From Enhydrobacter sp. (GTDB lineage Bacteria; Pseudomonadota; Alphaproteobacteria; Reyranellales; Reyranellaceae): DNA of 64,000 nt. The notes under the pieces were generated by a model. The model searched no databases. It had not been told where the DNA came from and saw only the letters and a program-made list of their open reading frames with translations. The position numbers and the translations under genes were made by a program. Shown piece by piece: positions 52,765-60,763 of the stretch. Location: assembly GCA_026126105.1 (NCBI GenBank), contig JAHCJV010000027.1:1-64000 (forward strand), given 5' to 3'. Position 1 is the stretch's first letter. Each line of letters starts with the position of its first letter.

Positions 52765-54158
52765 CCTCGTCGATCCACGAGCCGCCGAACACGCTGCCAG
52801 CCGAATTCCCGGACGAGATGCTCACGCTCGCCCGGGAATTCGGCGCGCCGGGCTATGCGCATCTCTTCCTGCCCTATCCGGCGCGGCTCGACGCCGAGCG
52901 TCTCGGCCGCGCCGTCCGGCTGCTGATCGATGCCGAACCCGTTCTCGGCTGCAGGTTCGAGGCGACGGGAGCGGGCTCGCGCTGGCGCCGCCACGAAGAT
53001 CCCGATTCGATGGCGTGGCTCGAAGTCGCCACCGCCCCCGACTTCGACACGGCGGTGTCGAGCGTCATGCTGACGGAGGAAACGCCGACCGATCGCACCG
53101 TCGTCGTGCGCCTCTTCTCGCTGCCCGAGCACGATCTCGTGGCGATCACGATCGACCACGCAGCGGGCGACGGGGCGGCGCTCGTCGAATGCGCCTACCA
53201 TCTGGCCGAGCTCTACACGCTGCTGCGCGACCGGCCGGACCACCGGCCGGTCCCGAACGCCACGGCGCGCGACGGGTTCGAATGGCTGCAGGGCCTGAGC
53301 GGGCGCGACAAGGCCCGAACCGTGATCCGGGACCTGGGCGCCGTCGGGCGGGCCAGGCTGCGCCCGACCGGCATTGCACACAGCCACACCCTGGACAGCT
53401 GGATGGCCGTGCCGCGATGCGCTCCCCGCTTCATCGACCGCCGGATCGGTCCGTCGGACCTCGATGCCATCGGCCGATTCGCGAGGAGCAATGGCAGCAG
53501 CGTCTTCGCGCTGCTCGTCTCGGCCATGGCGCGCGCCTTCGTCGATTTTGCCGGTGTCGACGCGAACCGGCCGATTCAGATCCAGACCGTCACCGACCTG
53601 CGCCGTTTCGTCCAGGCGCATGAACGACCGCCGATCCGCAACATGGTCGCATCGGCGTCCCTGATCTTCCGCCCCGCCCGTCACGAACCGTTCACGGTTA
53701 CGCTGGAGAATGCAAAGCGGGAAGTGGAGCGTCTGAGAACGGGCATGCGTGGCGCGATGAACCCGATCGCCGTGTCCCTGGTGCGGCGCCTGTCGCATGC
53801 GACCAAGCGGCGGCTGACCGAGAAGGCTCTCCGCGCGAAGTTCCGTGGCCCCGTCCCGCTCACGTTCAGCCATGCCGGCCGCGTGCAGGAGGAACGGGTC
53901 CGCTTCGATGGCATCGCCCCGGAGCGGGTGCTCCTCATCGGAGGATGGATGCCGATGCCGGTGCTCCTGATCGTCGGCCTCGAGTACCGTCGCACCCTGT
54001 CGCTCTCGGTCGGCTTCCAGGACAACGACATTCCGTCCGAACGGGTCCGCGGGTTCCTCGACGGGATCGTCGGACAGATGCCGGTCGAGCGATCGGAAGA
54101 TGGCGCGGGACGTTCGTCGTCCGCACGAGCACAGAAGGGGTCTCCGAGCTCGACATGA
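52761..54158 (+). CDS. Condensation-superfamily acyltransferase, stand-alone
   Basis: A 465-aa protein of the CoA-dependent acyltransferase/condensation fold. The HHxxxDG motif appears as DHAAGDG (His133, Asp137), where His is the general base. The second half carries VSAMARAFVDFAGVD and an HAGRVQEERV segment near the C-terminus in the place of the bridging region. It resembles NRPS condensation domains, wax-ester synthases and polyketide-associated (PapA-like) acyltransferases, and could join an acyl chain to an alcohol or amine. Its start is coupled to the P450 gene. No adenylation or carrier domain present. Confidence 0.75.
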   Translation: MTSSIHEPPNTLPAEFPDEMLTLAREFGAPGYAHLFLPYPARLDAERLGRAVRLLIDAEPVLGCRFEATGAGSRWRRHEDPDSMAWLEVATAPDFDTAVSSVMLTEETPTDRTVVVRLFSLPEHDLVAITIDHAAGDGAALVECAYHLAELYTLLRDRPDHRPVPNATARDGFEWLQGLSGRDKARTVIRDLGAVGRARLRPTGIAHSHTLDSWMAVPRCAPRFIDRRIGPSDLDAIGRFARSNGSSVFALLVSAMARAFVDFAGVDANRPIQIQTVTDLRRFVQAHERPPIRNMVASASLIFRPARHEPFTVTLENAKREVERLRTGMRGAMNPIAVSLVRRLSHATKRRLTEKALRAKFRGPVPLTFSHAGRVQEERVRFDGIAPERVLLIGGWMPMPVLLIVGLEYRRTLSLSVGFQDNDIPSERVRGFLDGIVGQMPVERSEDGAGRSSSARAQKGSPSST

Positions 54159-54289
54159 CCCTTTAGCTGCAACCAAAGGACGGTCGGTTTTGTTGCTTCC
54201 CACCGGGAGCGATGCTTATAGTATGGAACGACAACGGGTCGCCTTCTGAGCTATCTCGCTCCAGCAGGCGCGCAGCCAGAGGTGGGGCT

Positions 54290-54706
54290 ATGGCACTGAA
54301 GATGGATAGCGATGTGAAGCGCGTTACCGTCCTGAAGGGTGGCGCCGGCGGCGGCGGCCGCGACGTCTATCGCCGCCGCGACGACGATGAGGAGGATCGC
54401 CACCCGATCAAGCGCGTCACCGTCATCAAGCGCGACGGTCGCGGCCAGATCGTTTCGCGCGACGCTTACGAAGGCGAGCGCAAGACGAAGAAGCAGTCGA
54501 AGGGACTTCGTCCGATCGAGCGCGGACTGCGCAAGATCCTCGAGTTCCGGGCGGACGTCATCGACAACTATCTCGAGCGGCATCGCCGCTCGAACGAGAA
54601 GAAGCGCGACGGGTGGCTGTCGGATCTGCCCAGCAACATGATCCGCGCGGTGCGCAAGTCGGAGCCTCAGAAGCTGATGCGCGTAAATCGGCTGTTCAAG
54701 GACTAG
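54290..54706 (+). CDS. Hypothetical basic protein, 138 aa
   Basis: No named family assigned with confidence. Two similar phrases, VKRVTVLKGGAGGGGRDVYR and IKRVTVIKRDGRGQIVSRD, suggest an internal beta-strand repeat. The C-terminal half is helical and basic (GLRPIERGLRKILEFRADVI). ATG at 54290 is preceded by GAGGTGGGG. A longer frame to 54212 is unlikely. It lies between the condensation-like gene and an acidic-tailed gene; the two small genes may act together. Soluble, no signal. Confidence 0.7.
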   Translation: MALKMDSDVKRVTVLKGGAGGGGRDVYRRRDDDEEDRHPIKRVTVIKRDGRGQIVSRDAYEGERKTKKQSKGLRPIERGLRKILEFRADVIDNYLERHRRSNEKKRDGWLSDLPSNMIRAVRKSEPQKLMRVNRLFKD

Positions 54707-54749
54707 CGGCGAAGACAATCACCCAACACGTGCCCAAGGAGAGCGCGCA

Positions 54750-55040
54750 ATGCCACCTGCGGAGACTACAGTGACGGCCGAGACCAGGCTCGAGAAGCCA
54801 GCCGATGCGATCTCGGAGATGTGCGTCGTCGATCTCGGCGAACACAGCAAGAAGTCGATCAAGAAGCTGCGCCACGGCGAAGGCCGGCTGATGGACAAGG
54901 TCGAGGATGCGATCCTCAGCCTGCGTGAGGAAGGTATCCTGGGCGCAAGCTCCCAGGCGGTCGTAATCGTCGTGCGCGAGGAGACGAGCTTCGAGTCGCT
55001 GTTCGACGATGACGACGACGATGATGACGACGACGATTAG
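54750..55040 (+). CDS. Small protein with poly-aspartate C-terminus, 96 aa
   Basis: The core CVVDLGEHSKKSIKKLRHGE, then GRLMDKVEDAILSLREEGIL and a beta strand SQAVVIVVREE, ends in an uninterrupted run of 11 Asp. I recall small alphaproteobacterial proteins with this VVDLG-KLRxGEGxLM core but assign no function. The acidic tail may balance the preceding basic protein. GGAG lies about 7 nt upstream. No DSL phosphopantetheine site, so it is not a carrier protein. An intrinsic terminator follows 23 nt after the stop. Confidence 0.7.
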   Translation: MPPAETTVTAETRLEKPADAISEMCVVDLGEHSKKSIKKLRHGEGRLMDKVEDAILSLREEGILGASSQAVVIVVREETSFESLFDDDDDDDDDDD

Positions 55041-55063
55041 AAGAATCGCAATTCAAGAGGCCA

Positions 55064-55096
55064 GCCGCCGTCTCCATCGAGGCGGCGGCTTTTTTC
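55064..55096 (+). terminator. Rho-independent terminator
   Basis: Arms 55064-55074 and 55079-55089 form an 11-bp stem with one G-U pair and a 4-nt loop, followed by TTTTTT. It ends the transcript of the two small genes and separates them from the PfaD-like gene. Confidence 0.9.
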
Positions 55097-55171
55097 TGCG
55101 CCATCGCGCGACTTTGATCCCGGCGCGAGCAAGGCCATGCCCTGTTGGAACAGCAAGGAGCGGCTGCCAGC

Positions 55172-56602
55172 ATGCGTGAGTCCGACCGCGCCCTCCCCCA
55201 CGGCGCCCTGCCGCCCAACACCCTCGGCGACAGCAGCTTCAATACCGATCATGGCGTGCGCTATGCCTATGTCGCCGGCGCCATGGGCAATGGCATCGCT
55301 TCCGAGGAGTGGGTGATCCGGCTGGCCCGTGCCGGCATCCTGGGATTCTTCGGCGCGGGTGGCCTGCCGACCAGCCGGACGGCGTCGGCGGTCCGGCGGA
55401 TCCGGGCGGCAATCGTTCCCGGACAGCCGTTCGGAATCAACTTCCTGCACAATCCTGTCCTGCCCGCGGTCGAGGACGAGCTGACCGACCTGCTGCTCGC
55501 CGAGAAGGTTCGTCACATCGAGGCTTCCGCCTTCATCCGCGCGACGCCGGCGCTGATCCGCTACCGCGTGACCGGCCTGCGGCAGCGCCCCGACGGCGGC
55601 GTCGAGATCGCCAACAAGGTGATGGCCAAGGTCTCACGTCCCGAGGTCGCGCGCCAGTTCTTCACCGCGCCCGATCCTGCCATCGTGGAACGGCTGCGCC
55701 GTGCCGGCGCCGTCACCGACGAGGAGGCACGCCTCGCGCGGCTGGTGCCGCTGGCCGACGACGTCTGCGCCGAGGCCGATTCCGGCGGCCATACCGATCG
55801 CCGCGTCGCCTACACGCTGGTTCCCCACTTTCGCCGCCTGCGCGACGAGATCGCCGCCGAAACGCGCCTGCCGCAACGGGTGCGGATCGGTTCGGCCGGC
55901 GGCATCGGCACGCCGGACGCGGCGGCCGCCGCCTTCATGCTGGGCGCCGATTTCGTCATGACCGGCTCGATCAACCAGTGCACGCCCGAGGCCGGCATCT
56001 CCGACACCGCCAAGGACATGCTGGCGCAGGCCGACCTGCCCGACTTCGACATCGCGCCGGCCGGCGACATGTTCGAGATCGGCGCCAAGGTCCAGGTGCT
56101 GAAGCGCGGCAGCCTGTTCGCCAGCCGCGCCAACCGCCTCTACGACCTCTACCGCACTTTACCGGACCTCGGCGCCATTCCGGCCGAGACGCTGCGCGAG
56201 ATCGAGGAGCGCTATCTCGGCCGCAGCATCGACGCGGTGTGGCAGGAGACGTCCGGCTTCTATGCCGGCCGCGCGCCGGGCGAGCTGGCCGAAGCGGAAG
56301 CCAATCCGCGCAAGAAGATGGCCATGGTCTTCCGCTGGTACTTCGTCCACTGCGGCCGGCTGGCGATCGACGGCCGCTCCGACCAGCGCGCCAACTTCCA
56401 GATCCATTCCGGTCCGGCGATGGCGGCCGCGAATCGCTGGCTCAAGGGCACGCCGCTCGAGGACTGGCGTCGGCGCAACGTGGACGTGCTGGCCGACCGG
56501 CTGATGGAAGAGACCGCGCAGCTGTTCGACGAGCGGCTGAACGCCGTCCGAGACAATCGGCGCGACCAGCCCCTCACCGCGCCGCGGGTTTTGCGGCGGT
56601 GA
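55172..56602 (+). CDS. PfaD/PksE-type FMN enoyl reductase
   Basis: A 476-aa discrete enoyl reductase of the family that serves polyunsaturated-fatty-acid and trans-AT polyketide synthases. Signature regions are YVAGAMGNGIASEEWVIRLA, GFFGAGGLPTSRTASAVRRI, FGINFLHNPVLPAVEDELTD, and the FMN-phosphate loop RIGSAGGIGTPDAAAAAF followed by VMTGSINQCTPEAGISDTAK. The C-terminal part MVFRWYFVHCGRLAIDGR and FQIHSGPAMAAANRWLKGT is typical of PfaD, not of ordinary nitronate monooxygenases. AAGGAG lies about 11 nt upstream of ATG 55172. Its 3' end overlaps the opposite methyltransferase gene by 29 nt. Confidence 0.93.
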   Translation: MRESDRALPHGALPPNTLGDSSFNTDHGVRYAYVAGAMGNGIASEEWVIRLARAGILGFFGAGGLPTSRTASAVRRIRAAIVPGQPFGINFLHNPVLPAVEDELTDLLLAEKVRHIEASAFIRATPALIRYRVTGLRQRPDGGVEIANKVMAKVSRPEVARQFFTAPDPAIVERLRRAGAVTDEEARLARLVPLADDVCAEADSGGHTDRRVAYTLVPHFRRLRDEIAAETRLPQRVRIGSAGGIGTPDAAAAAFMLGADFVMTGSINQCTPEAGISDTAKDMLAQADLPDFDIAPAGDMFEIGAKVQVLKRGSLFASRANRLYDLYRTLPDLGAIPAETLREIEERYLGRSIDAVWQETSGFYAGRAPGELAEAEANPRKKMAMVFRWYFVHCGRLAIDGRSDQRANFQIHSGPAMAAANRWLKGTPLEDWRRRNVDVLADRLMEETAQLFDERLNAVRDNRRDQPLTAPRVLRR

Positions 56603-57452
56603 CGAGGATATAATCCGACGCCGCAAACGGGTTGTTGGGATGGCTCATCGCGCGGCGGATCATCGGATGGAAGCGGCCGGATTCCTTCGGATCGGCCAGC
56701 AGCCGGTGCATGAACTTCACGTACGGCACCGTCACGTCTTCGGCGATCGAGCGCAGGCTGCAGTCGGCGAAGCCGATCGAGCGCAGGATCTGCCCGTACC
56801 GCGTCACGCCATAGACGTTGGCGCCCGGCGTCTGCGACGCCCAGCGCTCCAGCGCCCCTTTCAGGCCGCCGGTGTTGAGCTTGCCCGACCGCTCGATCGG
56901 AACCAGGTCGATCACCGCGATGCGGCCGCCCGGCTTGAGGACGCGAAACGCCTCGTGCAGGAATTTCTCGCGCGTGTCGAAATGGAAGGCCGCCTCGAGC
57001 GAGACCACCCTGTCGACACTGCCCGCGTCGAACGGCAGCTCGGTCGCCGAGCAGACATGGTATTCGATCCGCGGATCGGCGTTGTGCTGGCGGGCATGCT
57101 CGATCTGCAGTGCCGTCACGTTGATGCCGTGGATCTTCGCCGGATTTCGCGTCTGCGCCATGCGCACGTCCTGGTCGCCGAAGCCGCAACCGGCATCGAC
57201 CACGATGTCTCCCGGCGCGATGCCGGCGGAGTCGGCCAGCAGGTCGACCATCGCCTCCGCCGCCTTCGGATACTCGTTCGTGTCGCGCCAGTAGCCGAGG
57301 TTGAGATAGGTGCAGTCGGTCGAAGGGCAGTTCCGCGTCCCCATGAACTCGTAGCAGAGATCGGCCCGATTGCGGCCCCGCGCCGTGAGCAGTCGGCCAA
57401 GCAGGCCGAGCGCGCTCATCGGCGGCGAGGAAGTGCTGGCAGTCTGGCTCAT
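56574..57452 (-). CDS. SAM-dependent methyltransferase
   Basis: A 292-aa class I methyltransferase. The SAM loop is VVDAGCGFGDQD (residues about 84-96). Downstream are INVTALQIEHARQHNADPRI, FDAGSVDRVVSLEAAFHFDT and FRVLKPGGRIAVIDL. The N-terminal YEFMGTRNCPSTDCTYLNLG and the LNLGYW phrase resemble Erg6-like and polyketide/terpenoid C- or O-methyltransferases, so a tailoring role in the neighbouring pathway is plausible. The start at 57452 is by homology. Convergent and overlapping with the PfaD-like gene; divergent from the second P450. Confidence 0.9.
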   Translation of the reverse strand: MSQTASTSSPPMSALGLLGRLLTARGRNRADLCYEFMGTRNCPSTDCTYLNLGYWRDTNEYPKAAEAMVDLLADSAGIAPGDIVVDAGCGFGDQDVRMAQTRNPAKIHGINVTALQIEHARQHNADPRIEYHVCSATELPFDAGSVDRVVSLEAAFHFDTREKFLHEAFRVLKPGGRIAVIDLVPIERSGKLNTGGLKGALERWASQTPGANVYGVTRYGQILRSIGFADCSLRSIAEDVTVPYVKFMHRLLADPKESGRFHPMIRRAMSHPNNPFAASDYILVTAAKPAAR

Positions 57453-57508
57453 GTGGTCGCAACCCCGTAGCATCTGCAACGAAAGACCCGCACAACATAC
57501 CGACCCGC

Positions 57509-58897
57509 GTGCGTCCGAGAAAGCGAGCCGAGAGCCACGTCCATGCAAAGCTCAGTATCGTGACCGCAACGACGATCGTCCGCGGCCTGCCGCCGGGCCC
57601 GCCCTTCCAGCTGCTGCAGATGGTGCGCTATCTGCGCGACCCGTACGTGACGTTGCGCGGATTTGCCCGGCGCTACGGCAACCTGTTCACCGTGCGCACG
57701 GCGCGGGTTTGCGTCATGACGGGCCGGCCGGACCTCGTGAAGCAGATCATCACCGCGCCGGTCGACCAGTACGGCGCCATCCACGAGCCCGGCCCGGCGC
57801 GCGTTCTGGGCCTCTACGGCACGACGCGCATGGCCGGCCGGCCGCTGCGCCGCGACCGCCGGCTGCTGGTGCCGCATTTCCAGGGCGAGGCGCTCAATGC
57901 GCTGGGCGGCATGATCCGCGAGGCTGCGATCGAGGCCTTCGAGGGCTTCGAGCCGGGCGCGACGATCGTGGTGCGCGAGCCGGCGATCGCCGTCGCGCTC
58001 GACGTGATCCTGCGTGCGGTGTTCGGTGCCGACACGCCGCAGCGCCGCCAGGAATTCCGCACCGCCGTGCGCGCCTTCAGCAAGGGCTTCGGCAGCCCCG
58101 CCTTCCTGCTGTTGGCGGCAATGAAGTTCGACAACGACAACCTGCCGCCCTTCCGTCGCTTCGGCGTCGCCCGCCGCCGGCTCGAGGAACTCCTGCAGGA
58201 CGCCATGCAGCGCGCACGGACCGACGGCGTCGACAGCCATTCGGTGCTGCGCCGCGTCGTCGCGGCGCGCTACGACGACGGCACGCCGATGACCGACGGC
58301 GCGATCCGCGACAACATGATCACCGCGCTGATCGCCGGCCACGAGACCTCGGTCGTGTCGTTGTGCTGGGGCCTGTACTGGCTGCATCGCGAACCGCGCT
58401 ATCTCCAGACGCTGCTCGACGAGCTGGCACCGCTCGGCCCGGATGCCGATCCCATGGCGTGGGGGCGCCTGCCCTTCCTCGATGCGGTGGTCAAGGAGAC
58501 GCTGCGCCTGTGGCCGGTCGTCACCGACATCAACCGCGTGCTCGCCCAGCCGATGCAGCTCGGGGAATACGAGCTGCCGCCCGGCACCAACATCGCGGCC
58601 TCCTCGGCGATCCTGCACTACGATCCCGACCTCTATCCGGACGGCGAGACCTTCCGGCCCGAACGCTTCCTCGAACGCCGCTTCGGGCCGCACGAGTACC
58701 TGCCGTTCGGCGGCGGCGAGCGCATGTGCCCCGGCTCGCACTTCTCGGTCTACGAGCTGAAGATCGTGCTCGCGACCGTGCTGACGCGCTGGCGCTACAC
58801 CCTGCTCGACGAGGGCACGATGAAGGTCAAGCGCATGGGCGGCATGATGACCCCCGCCACCGGCGTCCGCCTCCGCCTCGACGGCCCGCGGCGCTGA
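57509..58897 (+). CDS. Cytochrome P450, second paralog
   Basis: A 462-aa heme monooxygenase, very similar to the one at 51409. Shared blocks include GNLFTV, CVMTGRPDLV, VPHFQGEAL, IRDNMIT, ALIAGHETSVVSL, VVTDINRVLAQPMQL, ASSAILHYDPDLYPD and FGGGERMCPGSH (ligand Cys407). The start is either GTG 57509 or GTG 57560 (VTATTIVRGLPPGPP), neither with a strong ribosome site; the shorter form fits the paralog's N-terminus better. Probably a duplicate that acts on another position or analogue of the same product. Confidence 0.95.
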   Translation: MRPRKRAESHVHAKLSIVTATTIVRGLPPGPPFQLLQMVRYLRDPYVTLRGFARRYGNLFTVRTARVCVMTGRPDLVKQIITAPVDQYGAIHEPGPARVLGLYGTTRMAGRPLRRDRRLLVPHFQGEALNALGGMIREAAIEAFEGFEPGATIVVREPAIAVALDVILRAVFGADTPQRRQEFRTAVRAFSKGFGSPAFLLLAAMKFDNDNLPPFRRFGVARRRLEELLQDAMQRARTDGVDSHSVLRRVVAARYDDGTPMTDGAIRDNMITALIAGHETSVVSLCWGLYWLHREPRYLQTLLDELAPLGPDADPMAWGRLPFLDAVVKETLRLWPVVTDINRVLAQPMQLGEYELPPGTNIAASSAILHYDPDLYPDGETFRPERFLERRFGPHEYLPFGGGERMCPGSHFSVYELKIVLATVLTRWRYTLLDEGTMKVKRMGGMMTPATGVRLRLDGPRR

Positions 58898-58920
58898 GTC
58901 ATCGTCAAGGGCCGACAGCC

Positions 58921-59217
58921 TTACCTCTGCGGCGAGACATGCAATTCGAGTCCCATGGCGCGGACGATCTTGAGGACAGCACCGAACGATGGATTACCGT
59001 CCTTACCCAGTGCCTTGTAGAGACCCGCTCGTGTCATGCCGGTCTTTCCGGCCAGGTTGGACATGCCGCGCGCCCGCGCAATGTCGCCCAAGGCGGCGGT
59101 GACGAAAGCAGGATCGTCGCCGCCCTCCCTGAAGCAGGCATCCAGATAGAGGGCCATGTCCTTCTCGGTCTTGAGATAATTCGCAGGATCGAACTTCCTT
59201 AGCTTCGTCTTTGACAT
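58921..59217 (-). CDS. Putative addiction-module antidote (HigA-like)
   Basis: A 98-aa DNA-binding antitoxin. The family's opening FDPANYLKTEKDMALYLDAC, the middle FVTAALGDIARARGMSNLAG, and the helix-turn-helix TGMTRAGLYKALGKDGNPSF are all present, ending VLKIVRAMGLELHV. It would bind the toxin and repress the shared promoter. It begins 3 nt after the toxin stop. Intact for its family, whereas the toxin is shortened. Confidence 0.92.
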   Translation of the reverse strand: MSKTKLRKFDPANYLKTEKDMALYLDACFREGGDDPAFVTAALGDIARARGMSNLAGKTGMTRAGLYKALGKDGNPSFGAVLKIVRAMGLELHVSPQR

Positions 59218-59220
59218 GGA

Positions 59221-59412
59221 CTACTCCTGTTCCTCGGCGATCTCGATCGCCCTGGCAATGTCTGCGGCTTGCGTGCGCTTGGTTCCACCGGCCAGAACAA
59301 TGATCAGACGGTCGCCGCGGCGGACGAAATACACCCGGTATCCGGGACCGTGGTCGATGCGCATTTCCGACACGCCGGATCCGACCGGCTTCCAGTCTCC
59401 AAGGTTTCCCAT
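59221..59412 (-). CDS. RelE/ParE-like toxin, N-terminally truncated
   Basis: A 63-aa remnant of a ~100-aa mRNA-interferase-type toxin. The C-terminal part is good: GNLGDWKPVGSGVSEMRIDH, then GPGYRVYFVRRGDRLIIVLA and GGTKRTQAADIARA. Family-like residues (CRLRRAS) continue in frame for about seven codons upstream of the ATG and then stop matching near 59435, where a crotonase-gene relic begins. The first ~30 residues, including the early helices, are missing. It is probably inactive, leaving an orphan antidote. Confidence 0.85.
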   Translation of the reverse strand: MGNLGDWKPVGSGVSEMRIDHGPGYRVYFVRRGDRLIIVLAGGTKRTQAADIARAIEIAEEQE

Positions 59413-59440
59413 CGAGGCGCGCCGCAGCCGGCAAGAATAC

Positions 59441-59518
59441 GAGACCGTTGCCGAGCTCGAGCGTGGTCGCCACCTTCTCGGCGCGCGGCACGACCGGAAC
59501 GCCGATGCCGCGCTCGTC
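59441..59518 (-). pseudogene. Fragment of an ECH2-like enoyl-CoA hydratase gene
   Basis: Minus-strand frame reads DERGIGVPVVPRAEKVATTL then ELGNGL, closely matching RERGIGFPVVPRTETVATAL in the intact gene at 60764-61510. The DNA also aligns with about 60937-61014. Only about 26 codons are recognisable. It sits exactly where the toxin loses homology, so it marks a recombination joint. The rest of 59413-59609 holds no gene I can support apart from the racemase ribosome site. Confidence 0.7.
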
Positions 59519-59609
59519 GAATCCAGCTACCGTCTCATTTTGATGTTGGCATTCCCGCGGGACGTCGCTCCAGTCCGCCGAGCGCCGACGTGTCGAGGGA
59601 AAGGTACTC

Positions 59610-60704
59610 ATGAAGATCGCCAGCTTCCAGACCGATATCGTCGTCCTGCCGGTGCAGGAGCTGATGGATGCCGTGGCCGACCGGGGCGGCACGTTTCCGT
59701 GCGTGACGCTGCGGCTGCGGACCGATGACGGGATCGAGGGAATTGGCGTCACCTTCTGGGGCGGCGCGCTCACCGGTGCGCTCAAGGCGGCCGTCGACGG
59801 ATTGGCTGAGCTGGCGATCGGCGAGTCGCCAATGCGGATCGAGGCCATCCTGGCGAAGCTCGAGGCGCGGGCCGGCAACCAGTGCGGCGACGGACTCTAC
59901 ACCCTCGCCCTGTCGGCCCTCGACGTCGCGCTGTGGGACATCAAGGGCAAGGCGCTGGGCCAGCCCGTGTGGCAGATGCTGGGCGGCCATCGAGATCGCG
60001 TGCCCGCCTATGCCAGCGGCGCGCTGCGGCGCGGCCTCACGCTCGACCAGGCGACCACGGTCGGGCGCAAGCTCGCAGAAGCAGGATATCGCCAGATGAA
60101 GACCCAGCTCGGCCTGCCGGGAAATCCGACGGCACGAGCGGAAGTCGAGCGCGCGCGCCTCGTGCGCCAGGCGGTCGGACCCGAGGTCGAGCTGATGTGC
60201 GACATCAACCAGCTCTGGCGCGTCGAGCAGGCGATCGACATCGGGCGCCGGCTGGAAGCCGAGGGCGTCGGCTATTTCTGGCTCGAGGACGTGGCCGCCT
60301 GCAACGACTATGCCGGCCTCGCTCGCGTCAACGCCGCACTCGACACGCCGATCGCGGGCGGCGAGTACGTGTGGGGCATCGTGCCGTTCCGGCACATGAT
60401 CGAAGCGCGCTCGGTCGACATCGTCATGATCGATCTCGCACGGGTCGGCGGCATCACGCCCTGGCTGAAGGTCGCTGGCATGGCGCAGGCCTTCAATCTG
60501 CCGGTCGTGAGCCACGTCTTTCCGGAGGTTCATCGTCAGCTGGTGGCCGCCGTGCCGAACGGGCTGACGGTGGAATACATGCCGCGCTTCGGCCGGCTTT
60601 TCGTCGACAGCCCCGAGCCCGTGAAGGGGGAATTCGCGATGCCCGATACGCCGGGCCTCGGCCTCGCCTTCGATCAGGCGACGATCGACCGCTACCGCGG
60701 ATAG
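59610..60704 (+). CDS. Mandelate racemase/muconate lactonizing (enolase superfamily) protein
   Basis: A 364-aa enolase-superfamily enzyme that abstracts a proton alpha to a carboxylate. The capping domain opens MKIASFQTDIVVLPVQEL and the barrel has ALSALDVALWDIKGKALGQP. Metal ligands are Asp in LMCDINQLW, Glu in YFWLEDVA and Glu in IAGGEYVWG, and the catalytic base is probably Lys in QMKTQLG. SHVFPEVHRQLVAAVPNG supplies the His region. The exact acid-sugar or amino-acid substrate is not readable. GGAAAG precedes the ATG. It lies between a crotonase relic and the intact ECH2-like gene. Confidence 0.93.
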   Translation: MKIASFQTDIVVLPVQELMDAVADRGGTFPCVTLRLRTDDGIEGIGVTFWGGALTGALKAAVDGLAELAIGESPMRIEAILAKLEARAGNQCGDGLYTLALSALDVALWDIKGKALGQPVWQMLGGHRDRVPAYASGALRRGLTLDQATTVGRKLAEAGYRQMKTQLGLPGNPTARAEVERARLVRQAVGPEVELMCDINQLWRVEQAIDIGRRLEAEGVGYFWLEDVAACNDYAGLARVNAALDTPIAGGEYVWGIVPFRHMIEARSVDIVMIDLARVGGITPWLKVAGMAQAFNLPVVSHVFPEVHRQLVAAVPNGLTVEYMPRFGRLFVDSPEPVKGEFAMPDTPGLGLAFDQATIDRYRG

Positions 60705-60763
60705 ACTGCCGACAGCCCCCTCCCGAGAGCCGCGCTCGCGGCAATAGGAAGGTCTGCTTCGCC

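Noticed and set aside
54750..55040. Acyl carrier protein for the polyketide-type genes
   Set aside because: No DSL-type serine motif; the fold pattern and poly-Asp tail do not fit an ACP.
55145..55171. TTG 55145 as the start of the PfaD-like protein
   Set aside because: ATG 55172 matches the family start and has AAGGAG upstream within a usable distance.
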